From contig NC_058055.1 in assembly GCF_020085105.1 (NCBI RefSeq), forward strand, positions 21,929,822-21,993,821: 64,000 nucleotides of DNA, written 5' to 3'. The position numbers and the translations under genes were made by a program. The stretch is from Siniperca chuatsi. Its lineage: Eukaryota > Chordata > Actinopteri > Centrarchiformes > Sinipercidae. The notes under the pieces were generated by a model, which made no database searches, was not told the origin of the DNA, and saw nothing but the letters and a program-made list of their open reading frames with translations. Below are positions 44,690 through 57,000 of this stretch, piece by piece (within the stretch, counting starts at the first letter, position 1; each line of letters begins with the position of its first letter).

Positions 44690-45060
44690 ATAGATTAAGA
44701 TGGAATTTTGTACACCCATTCATGGTGCCCAGAGGATGAATCCTAAGGACTTTGGTGGTCTTTGCTGACAGATGTAAATGCCCTCCCTTGATCTTTCTAA
44801 ATGTTTCTTGCACAAAGTTGAGATTTTGGCGGAAACAAAGATCATGGGCTTACCAACACACCATGAAATTTACTGTGCTCATTCATGCTCAACCGAGCAT
44901 GGTAATCTGCCAATTAGATTTTGATATTTCTTTTTTGCTAGAGGATCTTAAACCTGATGGTGGTGCCAGAGGAAAGGTAGCTGGGGTCACTGAAGTCATT
45001 TGTTATCATCGTTTTCGGTCCATGACAGCAAGTTTAATGGCAATCCGATCTAAGACCTAA
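44690..45060. repeat. Dispersed repeat with CTGGTGGCGCTAGA-like core, copy 3
   Basis: Contains GATTAAGATGGAATTTTGTA, AGAGGATGAATCCTAAGGAC, GATGGTGGTGCCAGAGGAAA and AATGGCAATCCGATCTAA, the expected order of the family with two adjacent, partly repeated units. Confidence 0.6.
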
Positions 45061-45291
45061 ACGTTAATTTAAACCGATGTGACTTTGCATGAAATTATTT
45101 TTTGGCTACCTGGGGGTGAAAACACAACACTGACATATTATCACCTTAAAAAGTTGCCATGGTGAACTGAAAGAAGCTAAAATGCTCTGCAGAGATGAGG
45201 GAAACTGCAGATAATTCTCACTCTGTTCGTCACTATGAGCGACCCCTTTCACATACAAACAGTCATGTGATCCATGGATTGTTAATACATA

Positions 45292-45434
<143 letters not shown>

Positions 45435-45458
45435 AGTAAAACATTAGAGCAGCTTTAA

Positions 45459-45823
45459 AGGTCCAGTGTGTAGGATTTAGTGGCATCGAGCAGTGAAACT
45501 GCAGTTTGCAAACATTTAAATACCTCTGACCTCACTCCCCTTCCAAACGTGTAGGGGAAACTACGGTGGCCTCGAAACACGCGAAAAAGGCAAATGGCCT
45601 TATCTAGAGCCAGCGTTTGGTTTGTCTGTTCGGGGCTGCTGTAGAAACATGGCGGTGCAACATGGCGACCTCTGTGGAAGGGGACCCGCTCCCTCTGGAG
45701 ATAAAAACGGCTTATTCTAAGGTAATGAAAACACAAATTTCAGGTGATCATACACTAATTAAAACATATAAATATTGTTACATTTCTGCCAATAGCTCCT
45801 CCTAAATGTTACACACTGGACCT
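45459..45823 (+). mobile_element. TTAA-flanked MITE (AGGTCCAGTGTG family)
   Basis: TTAA (45455-45458), then AGGTCCAGTGTGTAGGATTT; the right end is TGTTACACACTGGACCT followed by TTAA (45824-45827). The ends are inverted repeats and TTAA is the likely target duplication, as in piggyBac/Kolobok-type elements. It contains a central GC-rich patch with CATGGCGGTGCAACATGG. No transposase. Confidence 0.8.
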
Positions 45824-46899
45824 TTAAGATTCATATTTTATTGATTCGAGCCAAGCTTGTTCTGTTTTCCTACAGATTCAAACTCTGATATTGTGTTGGG
45901 ACACACTAGGACACATACACCACCATGCAGGCAGGCCCTTTTCCCTGCCCTACACACACACTCACCTCCTGGCTCACTTTCACTCATTTGTCCTGGTTAA
46001 ACACTGTTTCAATATTGGGTCTTTTGAGTCATTGGGACGCTAAACAACACAGCGCTATTTACTGTGAGTACAGGACAAAACAACACGTCATGTTTGTTGG
46101 ATGTAAGATTGCTCCTGTTGATACCCACCACTGAAGGATTCTGAAGTGAAGAGGGGCTTTAAGATGCGATAACTGATGGATGGGGCTGCTGCCTGTCTGG
46201 CACTCCTGTAGATTTATGGCAGCGTCGCTTCATGTCCTGTATAGTAATCCATTTGTGGGACACCACATCATTTTTCTGACAATTGAATTAGGGTTCTGTG
46301 TGATTGCTCACCTTAGTTTATAGCAAAAAGGAAGATTGAATAAGAATGTAATGAGTTACAATTATGTTAGTCAATACATGTGACACAGAAAAGTGAATTC
46401 TGACACAGATCTTTTAGAAATGGTTCTTAGATCCAGTCGTAACAATGAATAAGATACTCACTTACAGGAGAAGTCTGACTATATTCTATATTTTTCTTGT
46501 CAACAAAACCCATCAAAAGGCTAAAACCAACAAGGAATTGATCATACAGTGTAGGCAAAGCCCAATATAACTTGTTTCTCTCTGCCATAGAGATCCATTT
46601 TTGCCCAAAAACTATTAAAAACCCAATGATGGTGATATGTTCCTTTGTCACCATGACCATGGACATTGAGTTAATCTCACATACATCGTCCTGCTGCAGA
46701 AAAATAGAGCACCAAATGCGTATTAATCAGCAGCTATAGTCCCCAACAAATGCACTATTTACTCCCATTTGTGTAACGTTTGCATATTTGTACCCCGTTT
46801 TTTAAAGATTAACATGTTCAGTAGGAACCAATTGGCTTGGGACTGAGAGCCACAGACAGAGTAGGGACATCTGAAAGTATTGAGAGACTGACTAACACA

Positions 46900-47260
46900 C
46901 TGTTGGTTTTGGTCTTTACACTGCCTGCTCAGCACCAAACAGCATATAAGACACAGTTAGATACTAACTTGTTAACATAATGGAGCGTTTAGCAGCTAAA
47001 GAGCCAGATGTTTCCCTCAGGAGTTGGTAGAGACCAAAAACAGAGCTGAAAGAGAGTGAATATTGGACTTACATTCATCAGGTGGACACAAATACGACTC
47101 CAAATGAATGATAATGCTGCTCCGTATCTGCTGTATATCTAAATAAGAAACAAGTTTACCATATCAATTTAAAAGGTGATAATGTCAACGTCGTGTTCAC
47201 GACTTGTTTCCGCTGCACCCAAGTGGCCAAAAAATAAATCAGTTAGTGCACGTTTAAGAT
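46900..47260 (-). repeat. Dispersed repeat (TTTGGTGCTGGGCAGG family), long copy
   Basis: CTGCTCAGCACCAAACAGCA, CCCTCAGGAGTTGGTAGAGA, GACTCCAAATGAATGATAAT, ATATCAATTTAAAAGGTGAT and CACCCAAGTGGCCAAAAAAT. Same order as 34440-34860 and extends further right. Confidence 0.7.
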
Positions 47261-47810
47261 TTTACGTGCCCCAGATGAAACATTTTGCAATAATTGCAAT
47301 TTGCTTTTTATCAACATGCTAATGAAACGTAAAGGAAGCACAATCATTATCAATGACAACAGCAGGGGTTTTTGTCTGTGAAAGGCATAGCACAGGGCAA
47401 CTGACAACATTTCATGTATATAGTGTGGATTTGTAGATTTTATGGTCTAAAATAATGAATATTTTTACTTTGTTTTTGCTGTCAGTAAGCTGTATATTTT
47501 ATCTTTGTTTACTCTGTAGCAGATGACCTACGTATGTTTAAAAAGTTGTCAAGTATAAAATGAGTCATAGGAAGATTTTTCACTGCAGAAATATCAAATG
47601 GTCTGAAGAACTCAGAACAGAGTTTTATATTCTGTCTGTAGGTTGGATGAACCTGTAGGACCATGACTGTGAGCTATGACTAGGTAATGTAATGCTCATA
47701 GTTTTTTTTACATTTCAGGAGTGTTTCTTATTATTGTTGCATAACAAAGCTGATAGAACTGTTCTGAAGTGGGAGCACAGTTGTGATGGATTTCCAGGAA
47801 GATAAATTAA

Positions 47811-47816
47811 TTTATT
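47811..47816 (-). terminator. mybbp1a poly(A) signal candidate
   Basis: AATAAA on the minus strand about 240 nt after the stop codon at 48056. Confidence 0.5.
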
Positions 47817-48055
47817 GTTGTAGACATTTTTCTCTAATCAATAGCAGTCACACGTTAGAAAAATAATCCATCTTAATTCACTTCCCACACTATCTTTCAC
47901 ATTTATATGATATATAATGTATGATATGGAACTATCTCATATTGAAATATACCAACATGTTTTCTGAAGTAAACTGCATGGACAGTAGAAAAATTAACAG
48001 ATGAAAACACAGCCTCTTTAAAAAGGAAATTAACATTTAAATAGCAGTGTCCGCT

Positions 48056-51000
48056 TTACATTTGTCCTCCTCCCTCTTTCTTCTGTTTGGGTTTCTTCTT
48101 CTTCTTGGCTGGCTTGCTCGCAGACTGTGTCTTGCTCTTCTTGGCTGGGTTGGGCTGAGAAGCCGTCGCACCATCGGCTGGTCGTTTCTGCTTTGTTTTC
48201 TTGTCATGTTTCTTTTTGGCTTGTCCTTTGTCTGCTCCTGGTCTGTCTGTGGAGGTCGAGTTGTCTCCTGCTGGCTCCAAAACAGGCTTATTGCGCTTTT
48301 TACGCTTTTTTGTTTCTGGTAGAAAACCTTTCTTCTTCTTGGGAACTTGCTGTTGATTGGCCTCCTTGTCAGGCTTTGTCTTTTCAACTTTGGGTTTCCT
48401 GTGAATGTGAACAAACACATACTAGGTCAACACAACAGCTTCAATTCACTGTCCAAAAACAAACAAACAAAAAACAGACACCTTGTCATGCACGAGCCCT
48501 GTAGTAAAGTAATCCTGGGTGAAGCTCATGTTTGTCAGGACTGTTGATGAGCTGATTCAAGTGATCAATAAGAAGACATCACAGCAAATAATTTCCTTGT
48601 GTCATCAAGTTATGAATAATAATGAAGAAATAAGTGGATCAAATTTCTCTGGTTTCAGCAACAGTCGGTATAAAATGCTTTTAATCTAAAAGCTCATTTG
48701 TTTGAGCAGACACTTGGGCACAGATATCTATATGCTAAAGCTAACACAACATCTACTTCAACATTTTGTATGGAGTTGCGTTTATTTATTGGTTATATTA
48801 GCTTGTCAAATAAAAAAATAATTAGTTTTTAATCCAATCACCAAAAAACTGAATCATGAATCAAACTGAATCTCTGTTAAGCAAATGATTAACTACCCTG
48901 AACTTTAAAATTTCAGTTTCCAAAACAGTTTGTGGTGTAAATATCTCTGTAAGTGTCCTTCAGTCAGTGGTGGTGAGAAGTGCACTACAATCAAAATAGC
49001 ACAAAATGCAATAGTTATTCTGTTTGTTTGTGGGCTGTCAAATCTTTTTAAATTAATTAATTAATCTTTTACATTTTTAAGGTTTGAAACCTCAGAACAG
49101 CACCGCCACAGAATGAGGAAGCACTTGCCATTTGGCCTTGCAAGTCATTTATACCACAACCTACTTTAAAAACACACATAAAACCAAAAAAACAAACAAA
49201 ACATAAATAAAGAAGTTGCAGCTTAGGAGTTTGAATGGCTAGAAGTTTTTAGTTCAGACAAATATTAGAATTGCATGAAAATAACACAGCCCCCTCATTC
49301 ATTTCAATGAGACCACTGCTTTGGTAAACAGGTAAATATACCTTGTTGGGTGGGGTTGGTAGCATTGTGCTAACTCTACCGCAAGTATTATAATGGTGGA
49401 GAAAACAATTGCTGCTATACAAGCAGGATACACTGGCGGTGCTAGTTGAGTTATATCATCAACTGTACACTGCTGCTATAAAATGAGGAAACATTGAGTA
49501 CGTTAACATGCACTTAAGTAAATGCTTTACTGTCTGCCTTCTGCAGTAACCTGATTTCTTAAACGTCACGTAAACGAGAAACCCGCTTTCGGGGTAGGGA
49601 ATTAGAGAAACCTGATATCCCCAGCTAGATTTGTCCTGGATCAATTTCTTGGACATGTACAGTATATGCGTGACTGGGTTTCAAATCTGCTTTTTACATG
49701 TACACATGTGCATGAAAAGACTTCAGACAGAGAGGAAATCTGCTTACGGACCTGCTGCATGTATCTGTAGATTTTACAGAAACCTGGTAATTTCCTGATT
49801 TGTCCCGCTAACCTGGTTCCTAATGTGCATGCAAACACACACGTAGATGTGTGTATGTTAACACAATAACTCACATGACTCCAAAGTGTTTCATCACCGC
49901 CCAGTAGGTGTCCTCTAGCTTGCCGGTCTTCTTGAAAGTGAGGACGCTGGTCAGGGACTGCAGGACCTTCTGAAGGGGCTCCAGGTCCACAGACAGCTTC
50001 TACACGGCACAGGCAGCAGAGGCAGAGACTTGAGTCTGGACTGAAACCACATCAACAGTTTCCTCTCATGATTTCATCCTGACACTGAAAAGCCCACCTA
50101 CCTGCTGGTTAACGTGCTTGACCAGGAACTGACAGAGCTCCAGGGTTCTCACCACCTTCTCCTTCACCACCTTGCTCTCAGTTTGACCGACCTGCTGAAG
50201 ACTCTGAGAGAAGAAGACACTGGGGTTATGACTGCTATCCATGTTGGCCTTATCAACTGATCCAGGCATCGCCATCTGATTTGACAGATATGATACATTT
50301 TGACTAATTATATATTTACTGTAGAAGTGATGACTACTGGTACTGTTTGTCAGCGTCTTAGACCCCTAGGCCACCAGGACGACCCACAATAAAAATAATT
50401 TTAATGTGAACTAGATTTAGACATTTTCTGCAGCTGGTAAAACTTTAGGTCCTCCTATTTAGCATTTATAAGCAGTATACACACATTTAATAAATTGTTT
50501 ATAACACACTATAATGTAGTGCACATCACAGGTTGCACAGAGTCAGTTTACCAATCCCCTAGCCTACCCAAGCAGCCTTGAGAACAAGGTCACGAAGAGG
50601 GGCATTGATGGCTCTTCATTGCTATCTTGCTATCTTTGCAAATAGAAATCTAGTCAAAACCAGTTTCAACCAAGCATATATCAAGAAAGTGAGACACCCC
50701 AAGGTCTTCTAATCTTTACGACTGGACAGTCTGAACCTTCTCTCACGTCAAAGGTTGCAACGCCCCTTTTGATTTATTCAACAGTGATTCAGCAATTTTA
50801 CGTAAACATTTCAGTAATTTTCTACCACACCTGCAGTTTTTGTCAGAAAGTCATTTTGAAACATTGCATGCACTGTTTTTATAACAGAGAAAATGACTCA
50901 GAAAATGAGGACTGACGTTACATCTTATTAACGACAAATCTTTGGCAACTGGAGTTAAAAAACCCTACGGAGGAGTTATGTTGTTTGGCAGGTTCATTTT

Positions 51001-54000
51001 TGTCTAGGAGGAAAAAGACGGGGCATCGCAGAGGTGAGGCGGTTTGGTGAAGAATTGCAGAAGCATGTAATTATGGAAGTCTTTACCCTCCGCTGTCCTG
51101 AAGACACAGAGGACAGCGAGTGCACTATTGGCTCTAATCATCGTTTATCACAGCACGATGCAATAAACCTTCTAGCACAATATAATTAAAATTTGCACAA
51201 GCCTAAAGGATGTTGGTGAATGAACGTCTCCACTTATAATGAAGAATTGATGTGTTGTTATAGCCTCATGCTATCTTGCACGTAGAAAATAATTTTTAAT
51301 CAGTTCCACACAGAGATGTTTACAGAATTTAAATTGGGAAAAAGAGAGCACTGGTATTGAATTGGTACTTGGCAGGAAATGGTATAGGTGGAGAAAAAGT
51401 CAGACCAGTGCATCCCTACCAACAATCATAATTGTAATGTTCACCAGCTAATCACCAACTGTGTGTGTCTGCTGTTTGGTGCTGTGCAGGTGGTGTACGG
51501 TCAGTTTATCAATGCTTTTTCACTGAAAATAGCAAATAAACAATGAGCTGAAAAAAAGACACTGTGGCCTTGATGAAACATCCCATGACATTTTTCATAT
51601 TTCATCTAAAAACCTGGCAGAGCGGCTAAAGCTCCTGCCTCCCAATAAGGAGATCGTGGGTTCGTGGGTTCGATTCCCGGACCAGACCAACATCACACGA
51701 TCTCTCTGGGTGGAGTCTGCATATCCTCCCCGTGTTACCGTGGGTTCTCTCCGGGTTCTCCGGCTTCCTCCCACCGTCCAAAGACATGCATGTGTAGGTT
51801 AATTGATAACTCTAAATTGCCCGTATTGAATGAATGTGAGAGTGAATGGTTGTCTGTCCTTGTCTGTGTCTGTGTTAGCCCTGCGACGAGTTGGCCACTG
51901 TCCAGGGTGTACCCTGCCTAAGGCCCAAAGTCACTGGGATAGGCTCCAGTCACCCGCGACCCCTAACGGGACCAAGCGGTAGAAAATGGATGGATGGATG
52001 GATGGATCTAAAAACCTGTTGAAGTTATTTTACTGAAGGGTTGTACAGTGTTGTACAGATTGAAAACCACCTTTTTTAAGCTGTTGTAATGCTGTAACCT
52101 TCTGTAAAATTCAGACATTACCTAAACAACTAATCAAATTTCCTCCTGCATGTAGATGCAGCTCATGCTCCCTGTTAACCCTGAGATGTATCCCAAGACT
52201 GTGTTGTAGAGCTGTGTTGACCTACCACTGTCAGCTGACCTGTGACCTTCACACAGAGCTCTGTCCACTGAACGCCACTCAGCAGCTGCTGAACCTCCCT
52301 GCTCTGCATCGCCCGCAACACCAGCACACATGCTTGGCCCTAAACACACACACACACACACACACAAAGTCCATCAAAAGGAAGTCTAACGTACACATGG
52401 TAATAAATTAATATGTAGCAGCTGAGTTGGAGGGTGGAGGTTCTCCTTTGTGTTTGTCAGAACTATTTAAACTTTGAATCTTTAAATCTTCTTTTTGAAA
52501 ATCACAGACCCATCTGTGTTGTCATTGTTTAATTTATTCTTATGCATACTTTGACGCCTTTGTCCAAACTAGTGATGATCTTGTGTCTTTTTTCCTGGTT
52601 ATTTTTCTGCCTACGGAGCATAGGTATTCACATCGAATGCAAATAATGTTTTATTTCCTCCTCTGTCAGGAATTCTGCTCCTGCAATAGAAAATGGTCAC
52701 AAATCTTTACCTGTTGGTGTACTCTGACCCCAGATGTGATGTGCTGCACTGCTGCGTCCAACAAGTTCACACACAAAACCTGGAAATAACACACAAGCTG
52801 CATTAGTTACTGCCAGCGGAGACGTGGCTTCTGTCTATACGATGACCTGAGCTAACTTCTGTACTCAGAATGAGATGTATAGCTGTACTCACAGGGAATC
52901 TGTTGAACAAGTCTGTGAACATCTGAGCAGTCAGAGGGCTCTTCCTCTTGCTCATGAAGGAGCTCAGAGCCTCTCTGAAGATGGTGGAGACCCGATCCAC
53001 ATCCACATTGCCCATGAACCTCAACTGCAGACACACACACACAACACAACGTCAGGCATCAGACTTTCCTTCACAGAAGACATTTTAACACGTCACAGTA
53101 GGATAAGCACAGGTTTAAAAAATAAAATCACTAAAGGGTGCATTCCATTTAGCTGCTTCAGTTTCAGACTCTTGGTATTGTGCAAAATGGCAGCTGTGAA
53201 AAAGGCCTATTGCTCTCATCCCTGGTTAAAGAAAGGTTTAAAAAAAAAAAAAAAAAAACCAGACTAACCGGCGTCCTTCTTAATCTGTTTTTGTTTATCT
53301 TAATCTTCTTAATTGTTCCTCTTGAAATTTAGAAATGTAATTTTTCAATGCCGTGAGCACCACAAACTAAATTCCATTAGCCTCCATTGTATTGGTGTGG
53401 AGACATAAATCTTACAGACAGATATCTCTAAACCTGGACAAATAAAATCAAAGAGAAGAGGACGCTCTGGCTAAAAGTTATCCAGTACTGACCCATTTCC
53501 TGACCCAGTAAAGTACAGGAACAGACCTGGATTTTATCTGGTGCAAAGCTGGACATAATATGAGAGATGAAAAATGCAACGGTAACAATTGCATACCACG
53601 TAAATATTTAATTACCACCTGTCTACTGACCAACCTTGTGACCTAAAAGCAAAAGGAAAGCTTGGCCTGACCTGTATGTGATTTGTTTTGGGTAAAGTTG
53701 GAGAAATGCTTGGCGACCATCTGTGGCAATAACACATCACACACTATCATTAGGCTACTAACTGACCGATTTCCTGAAATCAAGCGGTGAATGACAACAG
53801 AGGTGTGTGTAAACATACGTCATTTGCTGCCGCTTTGTCTGCCATCTGCTCCTCTTTGGTATCAGCAGGTGGAGCTCCTCGCAGCACCTTCACCACGTAT
53901 AGAGATGCACTGCAAGGACAGTTCAACATCGGCAAAATACAAAACACCGGAGCTTTCAACCGCATCTCACAATCATACTTCATATTCCCAGTTCACGTTC

Positions 54001-57000
54001 TTGTACTGAAATTGTCAGTCATGTTATGTGTCATACTCTCATTTGCTCTGTTTTAATATAAATCCAATTTTTTTTTGTCCGTACTCCTTTGTCAAGGACC
54101 TATTTTTCCCACGTGGAATCAAAAAAGATTCATTAACTCTTCTTTAGTCATTCAGACATTCACAAATATCATGGTGTGAGACAGCTTAGCATAATTTTCT
54201 ATTCAGCTCACTCATTAAACAGTAAGTTGTACCTGAAGTAATAAAGGCAGACTGAGGAGTCTGACAGTTTCTGGGTTTTAGTCATCAGTTTGTCCAGCAG
54301 GTCATGGAGCTCCCCCTGTCTGTCACCAGCAGTCCTGCAGTAAACCTTGGACCTACACAGCTGGTTCCTAAAAAAAAAAAATAGAAAGAGTTAATAGGCA
54401 ACATATGCATTCAGTCAAAGTAAGAATCATTAAATGTCTACACCATCCAACCCAAAGACCTAGTGGTTTGAAACCCTAGCTGAGCCTCAAAGCACCAGAT
54501 CCTGTTTGTGTGAGGTTTGGCTTCATTTCTTGCAAAGACATCAGCTTGGGTCGAACTCTGCACGTGTTTTAGGGCTATGTATCACCTAGACACAGGTTCA
54601 GACATTAATTTTAGGCAAATGCAGAGCACTGAAATTACCTAAAACAACATTCAACATACACCTTAGAAGGGTAAGGGCCGGGTTGTTCTAGAAAATAATT
54701 AGTTTGTACGCTGCATCCAACCTTGTCTGAAGGCAAAAGTGTTTATAGCTGTTACAAACCCCAAACTGGAAAGCGGCGAGAAAGGGGATAACCGCGCACA
54801 TTTTCAAACAAGCAGTCTCTTGTGGAAGGCATGCATAGTGTTGCATTAGTTTGTTCATACAAATAGTTGTGTCAAGAATAAAAAAACAAAAAAAACAAAA
54901 AAAGAGAGGGGTTTCCAAAGCTATTCAACCATCCGACAAGCAGTTCTGATAGCGTGTACTGGCACCTTAAATCCTCTTTCACTATATACGCAATTTTATA
55001 TTGACGTATCAAAATATAGACTGATATAGTCAATTTCATGGAAAATTAATGGTGATATAAATAAAATAAAGAAATAAAAATCAGCCAGGAATGTCTGTTT
55101 TGGTCTAATTGGCTCATTCTAGTTCAAACCAGCTCCACTTTCAGTGTGAAAAATCTGCAGGAAGTGTTTTATTGACAGTAGCTTATGCTGCATTCACAAA
55201 ATCTCATCAGAATGGGAAGGAAACAGGAAAACCTCCTGTTTTTCTGACTTGGGTTTTTCAAATTCTTTAGCAGTTAGTTATGGAGAGAAACTAGATCCAA
55301 ACAAACTTTGTACAGCTCATTTTAAATGAGCCAAATCAATTCTATTTGTGTTAAATTGGATTTTATTTAGATGCAACTGCCAGCGATGGAGGCTTTCCAG
55401 CCATGCTGCCAGAAGTTTGCTGGCATTTCTGTGGTGGAAGATATCATCACCAACAGAAATTCCAGATATCTCTGACTCTGAATTACAACTTGGAGGCTGA
55501 AATGAACATTTTTTCTGACTTGGTTTGTTGTAATTACAGTCTAAAGAATATGGCAATTGAACACCAGCTATATAATAAGTATATAAAACACAAAAAAATC
55601 TGAGCAAGGGACATCACAGTGCTGGACACAATGTTTGGCAGGTGATCTCTGGTGGATAAAAACACTCTGGAAGGAGTGTTTCAAACAAAATACATTATCA
55701 TGCTTAACACCAAACATGTAAACAAAAGATGCTATGAATCGCCTCAGTCCATAGCTAAAGTGCATTACCTGAAGATATCTGCAGCTCGGCGGAGGAAGTC
55801 CTGCTCCTGCTGGTGGCTGTCGGAGCTCATTCCTCTGTCGATGACGGTGAGCAGAGGCTCCACCAAACCCAGCACAAGAGGACTACCAGCCTGCCGGGCC
55901 ACGAACACCTCAACCAGGTCCAACACCTACAACATAAGGAAAAGCCACACAAGGCAGGGAGACAGCTTTTAGGTTGGTGGAATGTGTATTTTTTCACTTT
56001 TGATGGAGCTAAGCTAAAGACGCTGATATCAGTCTTCTGATCTGACTCTGGGTAAGACGGCAAACAAGCATATTTTCAAATATGTGTTTATAAATCCTTT
56101 ACAAAATAGCAGCCTGAGGAAAGGTACCTTGATCTTAAAGTCTCGGACCAGCGTCTTCTCCTTCTGTAGTTTTGTCTTTTCATCCTTCTTGGCCTGGGTC
56201 TTTTTCTTCTGCTCTGAGAACAGCGCTGACAGGCCCTTATCCAGCTCCATCATGGCTTCATCATCCAGATCTTCATCACTGCTACCGTCCTCCTCTGTGG
56301 CCTGAAAATACAGCACAATAGAGCACAGAGAACACAATGTAACACCTCATTCCTGCTACAGAGTCTGCTGTGGCCTGATCACTGCTGGTGAATCACATAT
56401 AGTGGACACATATTCTTCTGTTAACCTCATCTAAAATCTTTCTACATACGAGACAAGGGCATGATTAAATTAATCTAGCAGTGTTACAATATTAATAAAA
56501 TGGTGCAGTAGATGGTAATAGCTCAATTCATGACATGCTGCTAAAAAACAACAACATTACATGTAGGCTGAAGACTTAAAAACTAACAGTGATAGACACA
56601 CATCCACAAAAATGCATTATATATATGTATAATCAAGACTAAGCCATGCTAGAAGCTCTGTGAGGCTGTACTAAGGCACAGCTGTGCTAAACAGTAATGT
56701 CAGCATGCTAACATGCTCAGAATGACAATGCTAACATTGTAGCAGTTATAATGTTTACCATTATCACCATCTAAGTTTAGCATGCTAACATGAAAATTAG
56801 CAAATTAACACTAAACACAAAGTACAGCTGAATCTGATGGGAACGTTTTGCAAGTATTTGGCCATAAACCAAAGTATTTGACAAATAAAAATTTTGACCT
56901 GATGACGGTGCTAGAGGAAAAATTAAGGGATCACCAAAGTCGATAGAACGCATCGTCTGGGAACCATAAATGTCTGTACCATATTTTGTGCTAAAATATC

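Noticed and set aside
48047-48547. Overlapping plus-strand and other-frame open frames opposite the last mybbp1a exon
   Set aside because: Shadows of the Lys-rich coding exon. The minus-strand frame with KKKKGFLPETKKRKKR explains the region.
51616-51690. tRNA gene at the head of the SINE
   Set aside because: The A- and B-boxes are present but the cloverleaf is degenerate and continues into a SINE body with (ATGG)n tail and target duplication.
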